DNA of 64,000 bases, from NCBI RefSeq assembly GCF_029892605.1, contig NZ_JARXWF010000002.1, forward strand, positions 330,686 through 394,685, given 5' to 3'. This DNA comes from Parabacteroides sp. PM6-13. Its GTDB lineage: Bacteria; Bacteroidota; Bacteroidia; Bacteroidales; Tannerellaceae. Within the stretch, counting starts at the first letter, position 1, and every line of letters begins with the position of its first letter. Made by a program: the position numbers and the translations under genes. Under the pieces are notes generated by a model, which worked only from the letters and a program-made list of their open reading frames with translations, was not told the DNA's origin and searched no databases. Positions 52,899 through 62,400 of this stretch are shown here, one piece after another.

Positions 52899-55256
52899 TC
52901 ACTTGCTCTCTATCTCCACCGTGTAGGGGGTCGCGATCCCTTCCACCGCCACGTTTACCTTGATTTTACCTGGTTTGCGGGTCGATTGCACTACGACAAG
53001 GGCTTTGCCGAAATAGGTATCCCGTGTGTTTCCGCCGAATTTGCCTTCGCGGCGCAGTTCGCCACTGTCGAGCGCCCGGAAGCGGCCTTCACCTTCGACC
53101 GTAACGGTCAGTTTGCGGTTGTCGGTTTGCACCAGGTTTCCGTTTTCATCCTCCAGACGGATCATGATATGCGAGAGGTCTTGTCCGTCGGCCTTGATTG
53201 TGGTCACGTCGGGGGTCAACACAGCTTTATGGGTGCCTTTGGTGGTAACGAGCGTATAGGTAGCTACATGCTGGTCGCCATTGAATCCTTTCGCTTCGAG
53301 CTTGCCGGGGCGGTAAGGCATATGCCATACGATGGTATTGTTGGTGAAGTCAGCCGTTTTCAATACACCCATGGAATGGTCGTTGAAAAACATTTCCACC
53401 CGTTCGCAATTGGTGATGGTGCGCACCTCCATCATCTGCCCGATATAGCTGTTGGGGAAGTTCCAATGCGACGCCATCTTAGGCCATTGCCAAAGGTCGC
53501 GTCCATGGTCAATATCGAGGGAGGCATCGACTACGGCAATACTCACCAGCGGGGTCTCGTTCCACATGGCGCGGTGGTAGGCGGCGCGTGGTTTTTCGGT
53601 CATACAGATATCGAACAAGCCATTGGGCCATCCTTTGCTTGGCCAGGTCGCTTCACCGATATAATCAACTCCCGACCAGATAAAACCTCCGGCGATAAAG
53701 TCGTGTTCTGCCACCGTATTCCAGGGGTTGATCGGCGTATAACTGCGGATATTGCCCTCTTCCCCGCTGAAATAGGGCAGCTCTTCCGATACCAGGACAA
53801 TGCGTTCGGGGTATTTCTGCTTTTCGCTCACCATGCGCGCTTCGAGGTAGTTGTAACCTATCACGTCGGTCACGCCAGCGATTTCCACGCGGTGGTTGTT
53901 TTGCGCGGCCATGGTGACGGGACGTGTCGGTTCCATCCGGTGTACAAAATCCTGTAACATCTTCGCGCGGGCAACGGCTGCTGTCTGATCCTCATCCCAC
54001 GCCTCCTGCACCTCGTTGCCGATGCTCCACAGGATAATAGAAGGGTGGTTGCGGTCGCGGACGATCATATTTTCCAGGTCACGCTCCCACCACGCGTCGA
54101 AAAGTTTCTCGTAATAGCCCGATTTCCATTTGTCGAATGCTTCGGCAATCACCACAAATCCCATCCGGTCGCACATATCGAGAAACTCGGGCGAGAACTG
54201 GTTGTGTGCCGTGCGAATGGCGTTACAGCCATACTCCTTCAGGATCTCCAGGCGGCGTTCGTCGGCGCGATCGGGCACGGCGGCTCCCATGCTTCCAGCA
54301 TCCTGATGCAGGCACAAGCCTTTTAGTTTCATGTGTTTGCCATTGAGGAAGAATCCTTTGTCTTTATCGAACCAGATGGTGCGGATACCAAATGGCGTGG
54401 TGTAGACATCCACCACTTTATTGCCTGCGCGCACAGTGGTTTCCATCGTGTACATCACCGGCTCTTCGACCGACCACAACTGGGGATTTGTTATCGAAAA
54501 AGACTGTTCGACGTCGACCGATGCCTGGGCATTGAGCGTTGTCTTTTCGCGGTTGCTCTTGGCCATCTCTTTACCGGCGGCGTTGAGGATACGTTGCGAC
54601 ACGGTGATGGTCTCCTCCCGCTGACTATTGTTATTTACCGTAGTTACTACCTTGACCTCTGCCTGACCGGGTTCGACCGTCGGAGTGGTTACGTAGGTGC
54701 CGTAGGTGGGAATATGTACCGGACTGACCACCTGCAGCCAGGCATGGCGATAGATGCCCGATCCGGCATACCAACGGGCGCTGCCACCGGTTCTGTCGAC
54801 ACGTACGGCAATGACATTCTCCTCATTGTATTTCAGATAGGGAGTCAGATCATATTCAATACTGCAAAACCCATAAGGGCGATGTCCCAGGTGGTGTCCG
54901 TTGATGTACACATCGCTTTGGTGGAAAATCCCATCGAACAGAATGGAGATATTCTTCCCTTTCTGTATATTGGGTACCTGAAATGTCTTGCGATACCAGC
55001 CAATCCCTCCCGGGAGGAAAGCGGCAGATCCGCCAACCGACCGTTCGAAATTGAGTTCGATGCTCCAGTCGTGCGGTAGTTGCACACTTTGCCAGTTGGC
55101 ATCGGCCTGTTGAGGTTCGGCATACTTCGGATTGTCTTCGTTCAGAATAAACTTCCAGTCGAAGTCAAAATTTTCTTTCGCACGAATATTCTTTTGCGCA
55201 AAAACGCATGCTACACAGAATAGCATGGCGAAGAGTAAAAATGTTTTCTTTTTCAT
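52899..55256 (-). CDS. GH2 beta-galactosidase-like glycoside hydrolase
   Basis: This 785-residue protein has a Sec signal (FLLFAMLFCVACVFAQ). A GH2 sugar-binding domain (~30-185: LPHDWSIELNF, GIGWYRKTF, FDGIFHQSDVYINGHHLGHRPYG cut into strands), an Ig-like domain (~190-290) and a TIM barrel (~295-590) follow. The acid/base Glu415 is in WSIGNEVQEA, and the probable nucleophile Glu491 is in VSEELPY. Residues ~600-785 form DUF4982-like and GH2 C-terminal beta domains. Such enzymes release terminal beta-galactose or related sugars in the periplasm. The gene is divergent from the hybrid two-component sensor at 55560, which probably regulates it. Confidence 0.92.
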   Translation of the reverse strand: MKKKTFLLFAMLFCVACVFAQKNIRAKENFDFDWKFILNEDNPKYAEPQQADANWQSVQLPHDWSIELNFERSVGGSAAFLPGGIGWYRKTFQVPNIQKGKNISILFDGIFHQSDVYINGHHLGHRPYGFCSIEYDLTPYLKYNEENVIAVRVDRTGGSARWYAGSGIYRHAWLQVVSPVHIPTYGTYVTTPTVEPGQAEVKVVTTVNNNSQREETITVSQRILNAAGKEMAKSNREKTTLNAQASVDVEQSFSITNPQLWSVEEPVMYTMETTVRAGNKVVDVYTTPFGIRTIWFDKDKGFFLNGKHMKLKGLCLHQDAGSMGAAVPDRADERRLEILKEYGCNAIRTAHNQFSPEFLDMCDRMGFVVIAEAFDKWKSGYYEKLFDAWWERDLENMIVRDRNHPSIILWSIGNEVQEAWDEDQTAAVARAKMLQDFVHRMEPTRPVTMAAQNNHRVEIAGVTDVIGYNYLEARMVSEKQKYPERIVLVSEELPYFSGEEGNIRSYTPINPWNTVAEHDFIAGGFIWSGVDYIGEATWPSKGWPNGLFDICMTEKPRAAYHRAMWNETPLVSIAVVDASLDIDHGRDLWQWPKMASHWNFPNSYIGQMMEVRTITNCERVEMFFNDHSMGVLKTADFTNNTIVWHMPYRPGKLEAKGFNGDQHVATYTLVTTKGTHKAVLTPDVTTIKADGQDLSHIMIRLEDENGNLVQTDNRKLTVTVEGEGRFRALDSGELRREGKFGGNTRDTYFGKALVVVQSTRKPGKIKVNVAVEGIATPYTVEIESK

Positions 55257-55299
55257 GTGTTGTGATTTTTATGATAGTGATTTTCATTACTGGCTGAGG

Positions 55300-55307
55300 C
55301 AAAGGTA
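55300..55307 (-). promoter_or_regulatory. Putative -7 box for the GH2 gene
   Basis: TACCTTTG on the minus strand fits TAnnTTTG, 43 bp before the start codon. The -33 region is weak (TTTC at the wrong distance). Confidence 0.45.
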
Positions 55308-55528
55308 GGGTTTCGTATTCCGAAAGATGGAATGCGCTGTTTCGTAAAGATGGGAATATGTAACGGCAGGTATCGGATTTGTTTCATTTTCATCGTTTAG
55401 CGTTTCACCCCCTTATGCGAGGGCTTTTGCCACTGTCAGAAAACAGCGATTTCATCGGACGAAAACGCTCTATGTAAGCAAATGCCAAATCTTTACCCTT
55501 TTGCGCATGATGGATCCGGCAGAGTTAG

Positions 55529-55536
55529 TATATTTG
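55529..55536 (+). promoter_or_regulatory. Putative -7 box for HTCS 1
   Basis: TATATTTG fits TAnnTTTG and lies 23 bp before the ATG at 55560; a TTTG at 55500-55503 is 25 bp upstream, farther than usual. Confidence 0.45.
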
Positions 55537-55559
55537 TATGGTTGTTACGTTAATACGAT

Positions 55560-58500
55560 ATGAAAAATCACCTTATTCCACTTCTATTTGTTTGCTGGAT
55601 GATGTCCTGGCCTTTGGCTGCCCGGGAGACGCGTCTCTATGGCAACGGTGAGCTCTCCTGCAACTTAGTGACGGATATCTGCCAGGACAAAGATGGTTTT
55701 ATCTGGATAGGAACCGCGAGCGGACTGAACCGGTTCGACGGGTGGAACTTTACCCGTTATTACCACAGCGAGAAAGATACCACCTCCCTGTTAAGCAATT
55801 ATGTATTCTCTCTCTATGTCGATCAGCAGGAAACCATGTGGGTCGGGACCAACAAAGGACTTCAGCGCTTTCTACCTTCTGAAGAGACTTTCCGTTCGGT
55901 ACTCTTCCCCGATAACTACCAGCCGTCGGTGGAATGTCTGATCGAACGCCACAACGGCGAGCTCTGGGCGATCAGCTCGGGAGGAGGCGTTTACGCGATC
56001 GACCGGGAACGGATGGTGGCCGAATCGGTCAAGCCGGTAAACGAAGCCTGCGGAACCCTCTTATTGGATCGTGCCTACAAGGATCGATCCGAGGCGATCT
56101 GGATTCCGATAGGTAGTACGGGGGAGGCACTGCGCGTTTTGCCGGAAGAAGAACTCCGCTTTGAAAAGATCCAAGCTCCGGGAGCTGCTTTCGCGGAAGA
56201 TGATAATGGCGTGCTATACCTGGCCTACACCAGCGGAGTAAGCCGCTGGGATCCGGAGCATCGTGTTTTTATTCCGTTGGAAAACAAGGCAGGTCATTTC
56301 TTAAAACCCCAATTGTTACACAGCAGAGACGGACGGATCTATATCGGCACGAACGGACAGGGAATCAGCTACATTGATGTAGAATCCCAACAGGTCAGGC
56401 GGCTGGAAGAGATCACCAACCGGGATCTCAATCTGCAGAAGATCAAAGTCGAATCGATGATAGAGGATAAAGACGGGAACCTGTGGATCGGTTGTTTCCG
56501 GAAAGGGGTATTGATGATTCCGGATGAGTCCTCCCATTTCGACTTCTGGGATTTCAGCACGATGGAGTTCGAGTCGGGCGATTGCATCTCAAGCATATAC
56601 AAAGACCGGGAGGGACAGGTATGGGCCGGCGCCGAAAACGGGGAGTTATTCCGACTGAACGCGAACGGACAGGTCGAAGCCTCCTATAATCTGTGGAGGA
56701 GTGCGACTGCTTTATACGAAGATTCGGAAAACACCTTCTGGATCGGTGCCAATTGGGGTGGGCTGTTGCAGTTCGATAAGAAGAGCGGGAAACATTGGGA
56801 TATACCCTCATTCAGGGGAAAACATATCAAAGCAATCGTGGAAGATCAAAAGGGACAGGTCTATGTTGCCCTGTTCGGGGAAGGCTTTACGCGCTATAAC
56901 CTGAAAGAAAAAACATGGATGCCTTTCAGGCGCAGAGCGGCAGGAGGTGTTTTCAACAACTGGATCAATACGATGATGAGCGACTCGAAAGGCCGGATAT
57001 GGATGGGGCATTACCGAGGCGTTGACTGTTTTGATCCGGAGGTGGATTCGCCTATTCCGCTATCGTGTGATTCGGCGCTGTCGACAACGATTTGTTATTC
57101 CCTGATGGAAGACCGACAGGGGATGATCTGGATCGGCACCAACAACGGACTGTTCGGCTATGAGGAGGAGAGCGGGGAGTTGGTGCATTACACCATCGAA
57201 GACGGCTTGCCCGATAATGTGATCTGCGGCTTGGCGGAAGATGAGATGGGGAATATCTGGTGTAGCACCTTCCGCGGGATTTGCCGTATCCAGAATCAGG
57301 ACAGGGTGGTACATGCCTATCTCTCGGGCTATGGCTTGTTCGATAAGGAGTATTCCCGCAGCGTATATTTTCAGAACAAAGGGGAAGAGGCCTATTTCGG
57401 CGGGATCTATGGGATCACCTGTTTCCTGCCGGGTTCGATACAATACAAAGAGATCGTCAGACAGCCGGTATTGACCCGCCTGTTCCTGAATAATCAGCCG
57501 GCAAGCGCGCATACCGTTTCAGCCGGTAAACCGATAGCAGAGCAGTTGCTTACCGAGGCCTCCGGTTTCCGCCTGGGGCATACGGATAACAGCTTTTCCA
57601 TCGAATTCTCAATGATGGACTACCGCGAACCCGACAATATCTTTTATGAATACCGCCTGAGCAGCGTCAATGACGCCTGGCAGCAAACGGCTCCGGGCAG
57701 CAACCGCATCACCTACAACCGCCTGCCGCCGGGAGAATACACCCTGCATGTCCGGTCGAGCGAAAACGGTATCTATTCGCCCGTAAAAAGCCTGTCGGTT
57801 GTCATCGTCCCTCCCTGGTATGCCACGAAGGTAGCGAAAGTGTTCTACGGATTATTATTATTGGCACTGGCAGCTGTCTTTATCTATTATCTGCGACAAC
57901 GCATCCGCAAACAACGGCAGGAGGAGATCAATGAAGAGAAACTGAAGTTCTTTATCAACATCTCACACGAGATCCGTTCGCCCATGACACTGATCGTGAG
58001 CCCGCTGGCCATGCTGATGAAGCGTGAGAACGATGAGGTGACAACCAAAGCCCTGAACTCGATGTATCGCAATGCCAACCGGATCGTGGCTTTGCTCAAC
58101 CAGCTACTCGATATCCGCCGGATCGACAAAGGGCAGATGACAATGGCTTTCAGCGAGGTCGACCTGGTTGGTTTCATCAACGAATTGCTTGGTAATTTTG
58201 AATACCAGGCTGAGAAGCGCAATATCAGCCTGACATTCAAACATGAACCGGATTCGCTCCCCGTATGGATCGACCGGAATAACTTCGACAAGGTATTGAT
58301 AAACCTGTTGCATAACGCCTTTAAATTTACACCGGCAGGGGGTGATGTTGTGATCTCCCTGCAAGCGAAAAAAGAGGATAATATCAAATATGCGGAAATA
58401 TGCATTCAGGACACGGGCATAGGGCTGGATGAGAAGAAGGTGGAACGGATCTTCGAGCGTTTCTACCAGGGATCGTCTATCACCGCTTCGGGAAGTGGCA

Positions 58501-59492
58501 TCGGACTTAATCTGTGTAAGACACTGGTCGAGTTGCACCATGGCACGATCACGGCGCTCAACCGCGACGATCGCCAGGGAAGCTGCTTTCGAATTCGTAT
58601 TCCGTTGGGCAATGCCCACCTGAAAAAGGAGGAGATGGTGGAGCAAGACGATACGCCCCGCTTCGCTCTGGAGCGCGATATCTCGTATGAACTACAGGAA
58701 GAGGCCAATAATAGGCAGAAGAATTATAAAACCCGACAGAAGGTATTGGTGGTCGACGACAATGAAGAGATCTGCCTTTACCTACAGCAGGAGCTGAGTC
58801 CTTTCTATAAGGTCGTCACCTGCGACCGGGGTGCCAAGGCGTTGCAAACGGCGCTGGAGATCATTCCGGATCTGATCATCTCGGATGTGGTGATGCCTGA
58901 GATGGACGGATTCGAACTGTTGAAGCGGATCAAAACGAATGCGAATATCAGTCATATACCGGTTATCCTATTGACTTCACGTACGGAATACGACAATCGT
59001 ATAAAGGGTTGGGATAAAGGGGCGGATGCTATCCTGACCAAACCGTTTAACATGGAGGAGTTATTCTTTATCTGTAATAACCTGATTGCCGGCCGGGCAC
59101 GCCTGCGAGGTAAATTTGCCGGTTTCCAGGATCAGGAGGAGAAGATGAAACCGATCGAGCTGAAGTCGAACGACGAGCAACTGATGGAACGTCTGATGGC
59201 AGTTATCAATGAGAATATCGATAATTCGGGGTTCACTGTCGAGCAGTTGGCGGAAAACGCGGGAATCAGCCGCGTGCAACTGCATCGCAAACTGAAAGAG
59301 ATAACCGGCATCCCCGCCGGGGAGTTTATCCGCAATATACGCCTGAAACAGGCAGCTACGCTATTGAAATCGAAGAAAGTGAATATCTCGCAGGTGGCCT
59401 ATTCCGTCGGATACACCAGCCCTTCGCTCTTTTCCGCCGCGTTCAAGAAGTTCTATGGCGTCTCACCCAAGGAGTTTGTGGAGAAGGAGTAG
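55560..59492 (+). CDS. Hybrid two-component system sensor-regulator 1
   Basis: This 1310-residue HTCS has a Sec signal and then two-component-regulator propeller repeats (~30-670; e.g. DKDGFIWIGTASGLNRFD, DRQGMIWIGTNNGLFGY). A Y_Y_Y domain (~690-750) and one membrane helix (~757-782) follow. The HisKA has His803 (INISHEIRSPM), the HATPase contains TGIGLDEKKVERIFERFYQ and GSGIGLNLCKTL, and the receiver has Asp1109 (IISDVVMPEMDG). An AraC helix-turn-helix ends the protein (~1215-1305: VEQLAENAGISRVQLHRKLK). One protein thus senses a periplasmic oligosaccharide and activates transcription. It faces the GH2 gene divergently and a second HTCS convergently. Confidence 0.97.
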   Translation: MKNHLIPLLFVCWMMSWPLAARETRLYGNGELSCNLVTDICQDKDGFIWIGTASGLNRFDGWNFTRYYHSEKDTTSLLSNYVFSLYVDQQETMWVGTNKGLQRFLPSEETFRSVLFPDNYQPSVECLIERHNGELWAISSGGGVYAIDRERMVAESVKPVNEACGTLLLDRAYKDRSEAIWIPIGSTGEALRVLPEEELRFEKIQAPGAAFAEDDNGVLYLAYTSGVSRWDPEHRVFIPLENKAGHFLKPQLLHSRDGRIYIGTNGQGISYIDVESQQVRRLEEITNRDLNLQKIKVESMIEDKDGNLWIGCFRKGVLMIPDESSHFDFWDFSTMEFESGDCISSIYKDREGQVWAGAENGELFRLNANGQVEASYNLWRSATALYEDSENTFWIGANWGGLLQFDKKSGKHWDIPSFRGKHIKAIVEDQKGQVYVALFGEGFTRYNLKEKTWMPFRRRAAGGVFNNWINTMMSDSKGRIWMGHYRGVDCFDPEVDSPIPLSCDSALSTTICYSLMEDRQGMIWIGTNNGLFGYEEESGELVHYTIEDGLPDNVICGLAEDEMGNIWCSTFRGICRIQNQDRVVHAYLSGYGLFDKEYSRSVYFQNKGEEAYFGGIYGITCFLPGSIQYKEIVRQPVLTRLFLNNQPASAHTVSAGKPIAEQLLTEASGFRLGHTDNSFSIEFSMMDYREPDNIFYEYRLSSVNDAWQQTAPGSNRITYNRLPPGEYTLHVRSSENGIYSPVKSLSVVIVPPWYATKVAKVFYGLLLLALAAVFIYYLRQRIRKQRQEEINEEKLKFFINISHEIRSPMTLIVSPLAMLMKRENDEVTTKALNSMYRNANRIVALLNQLLDIRRIDKGQMTMAFSEVDLVGFINELLGNFEYQAEKRNISLTFKHEPDSLPVWIDRNNFDKVLINLLHNAFKFTPAGGDVVISLQAKKEDNIKYAEICIQDTGIGLDEKKVERIFERFYQGSSITASGSGIGLNLCKTLVELHHGTITALNRDDRQGSCFRIRIPLGNAHLKKEEMVEQDDTPRFALERDISYELQEEANNRQKNYKTRQKVLVVDDNEEICLYLQQELSPFYKVVTCDRGAKALQTALEIIPDLIISDVVMPEMDGFELLKRIKTNANISHIPVILLTSRTEYDNRIKGWDKGADAILTKPFNMEELFFICNNLIAGRARLRGKFAGFQDQEEKMKPIELKSNDEQLMERLMAVINENIDNSGFTVEQLAENAGISRVQLHRKLKEITGIPAGEFIRNIRLKQAATLLKSKKVNISQVAYSVGYTSPSLFSAAFKKFYGVSPKEFVEKE

Positions 59493-62400
59493 TTAACTAC
59501 TCTGACTACTTAAACCATGCTGTTCCACATAGGCGCTGGGTGACATGCCGTACAATTCCTTAAAGGCGTTGGAGAAATAGCTCAGATTGGTAAACCCGGT
59601 GGCTTCCGACACCTCCGACACGGAGAGGTTATTGTTGACCAACAGATCAGCCGCCTGCTTCAGCCGTATGTTGCGGATCAGGTCGCGCGTGGTCTGGTTG
59701 GTGATCTCCTTCAGTTTGCGGTGGAGGTGAACCCGGCTGATGCCGACGCGGTCGGCAATCATCTCTACACTTAAGTCCGGATTCGACATATTGTCGTTCA
59801 CCACCTTCATCACCTTCTCCATCAGCTTCTCGTCGGCCGATTTGATTGTAATCTTACGCACCTTGTCCTCCTGCTGCTGGTTACCTTTGAAGGTGTTGCG
59901 CAGGATATCGCGGTTTCGGATGATATTCTCTACCGTGCTTCGCAGGATATCGATATTAAAGGGCTTGGGAATAAACGCGTCCGCTCCGATGGTTAATCCC
60001 TCTAAGTTGTCCTCTTCATTGGATCTGGCTGTTAGCAGTATGACCGGCACATGATTGATGTTGATGTTTTGCTTCACCTTCCGGCAGAGGGTGATACCAT
60101 CCATTTCCGGCATCATCACATCGCTGATAATCAAGTCGGGAGCCTTTTTCAGGATCGCGTTCAACGCCTCCTTGCCATTGGGGTATTCCTCCATCTGGTA
60201 ATCGTCGCCCAGCTCCTGGCAGATGTAATGGCGAATCTCATCGTCGTCGTCGACCACCATCACACGGCGGCGGGTTTTGGGCTTCGCTTTGACGCCTTCC
60301 TCAACGAATGAGGCGGCTGTGGCGGTCTCGAAGAAATAGGGCTTGTCGGGTCGTATGTCGGCATGGGTTGCCATCTCCTCCGGCCGCAGGTGCTTGTTGC
60401 CCAGTGGGATACGGATGATAAAACGGGAGCCCATCGGGGCATGGTCTTCTACCCATATGTATCCATAGTGTAATTCTACCAACGAACGGGTTAGGTGTAG
60501 GCCGACTCCTGCGCTCATATTGGCGTTGTTCTGATTCTCGCTTATCTGATAGAAGCGATCGAACACCCGCTCTTTATTCTCATCTTTGATGCCGACACCT
60601 GTATCGGAAATAGCAATTTCGAGGTAGTTGTCGCATCCATCTAGTTCCCGGTCGGCCTCGATCGTTTGGATGTTGATGATGATTTCTCCGCCATCCGGGG
60701 TATATTTGAAGGCGTTAGAGAGTACATTCATAATGATCTTATCGAAGTTTTTCGGGTCGACCCAAACGGGCAACTCGTTTAACTCCGTTTCGATATGGAA
60801 CCGGACATTCTTTGCCTTAGCCGGATATTCAAAGTAGGTATAGAGATCATGGATGAATGCGATGATCTCCACCTCCTGGAACTTCATCGACATAAGCCCT
60901 TTGTCGATCTTACGGATATCCATGAGTTGGTTGATCAGGTTGAGGATGCGCACGGCATTTCGCTGAATCGTGTGGTAACTCTTCTGTCGTTCGCTGTCGT
61001 GATCGGTCAGAATTAGTTTTTTGAGCGGACTGATTACCAACGACATCGGGGTGCGTATCTCATGTGCGATATTGATAAAGAACTGGAGCTTGGCTTCGTT
61101 GAGCTCTTCGGCGTGCTGGTGTTCCAGGATATTTTGACGCGAGCGGTAGCGCTGCCGGATATACAGAATGAACAAGAATATGATAAATAATCCAATAAAC
61201 AGATAAACGACGCGCGCCCAGAGCGTCTGGTACCAAGGCGGAGAGATAACAACCGTGATCTCTTTTTCGTCCGAATAGGATTGATGGTCTTTCGCAAGGA
61301 TCTTGAAATGGTATCTGCCCGGCGACATATTACTGAATGTGACGCGGTTGTTTCGGGGATGAAGACTCACCCATTTCTCCCCGTTTACGCTGTACATATA
61401 CGAGATGCGTTCCGGATTGTGGAACTCCATCACAGAGAACTCCAGGCTGAAAGAGTTGTCCCGGTAGGAGAGATTGAATTGATGGGCATCGATCACAGAG
61501 GTGTCGATCACGGTATGTTTTCCCGATTGGGTGCCTTTCTTAACCGCTTTGTCGTTGATATAGAAGTCGGTGATGCGTATTTGCATCTTCTTTCTTTCGT
61601 AGACGATATCCCGCGGATTGAAGTAGGTAATGCCGTTTATGCCACAGAAAAAGAGTTGCCCCTGATAGTCGTTAATGGCAGCCCGCTTCGAGAATTCATT
61701 GCCTTGCAGCCCGTCGTTGGCGTAGTAGTTGATAAAGGTCTTGTGGTTCAGGCTGAACTGCGAGAGACCATAGTGGGTGCTGAGCCAAAGGTTCTTGTCC
61801 CGGTCTTCCTGGATGGCGCAGATCACATTGTTGGGCAATCCTTCGTGGGTGCCATACTCTCGAATTGTTCCCATCACTTTGTCGTAGGAGAAGAGTCCTT
61901 CGGAGGTGCCTATCCATATCGTCCCCTGTTGATCATCGTGCAGATCGTATATGGCGATTTCCGAAAGCAGGCGGTGACTTCCAAAGGTCGAGGTGTAATT
62001 GTTGGTTTTCAGATCGAGGCAGGCCAATCCGTTGAATGTGCCGATATAGAGCTTGTCTTCGGAGAACAGGAGGGTTGAAACCCAATAGTTGATCAGGTAG
62101 TTTTCATCTCCTGCCTGATCGGTCGCGACGGGTCGATTGTGGTTGGTGATTTGGTTTGTGCGCAGATCAAGGCTATACAGTCCCGCGCCGATCGTTCCAA
62201 TCCACAAGCGCTTGTTTTCATCCTCTTCCAGGCAGTAGATACGCTGTATCGGGCTGCCGTTCTCATCGACAAAGTCGCGAAGATACTGACATGTTCCTGT
62301 TTTCTTATTCACCTTCCCAACGCCGTGCAGGTAGGAGCCAATCCAGAGTTCTCCGTTGGAGTCCTCCAACAGATACATGATCGAGGCAGGTACCGAATTT

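Larger units (their letters stand above)
55257..55559. other. 303-bp divergent promoter region (GH2 / HTCS 1)
   Basis: A minus-strand TACCTTTG box (55300-55307) probably serves the GH2 gene, and a plus-strand TATATTTG box (55529-55536) the sensor gene. Clear -33 boxes are lacking for both, which suits activator-dependent promoters. No long palindrome or gene is seen in between. Confidence 0.55.

Noticed and set aside
52986..53957. 323-codon plus-strand frame opposite the GH2 gene
   Set aside because: The GH2 frame has full catalytic motifs; the opposite frame has none.
61281..62078. 265-codon plus-strand frame opposite HTCS 2
   Set aside because: It is a shadow of the propeller-coding sequence.
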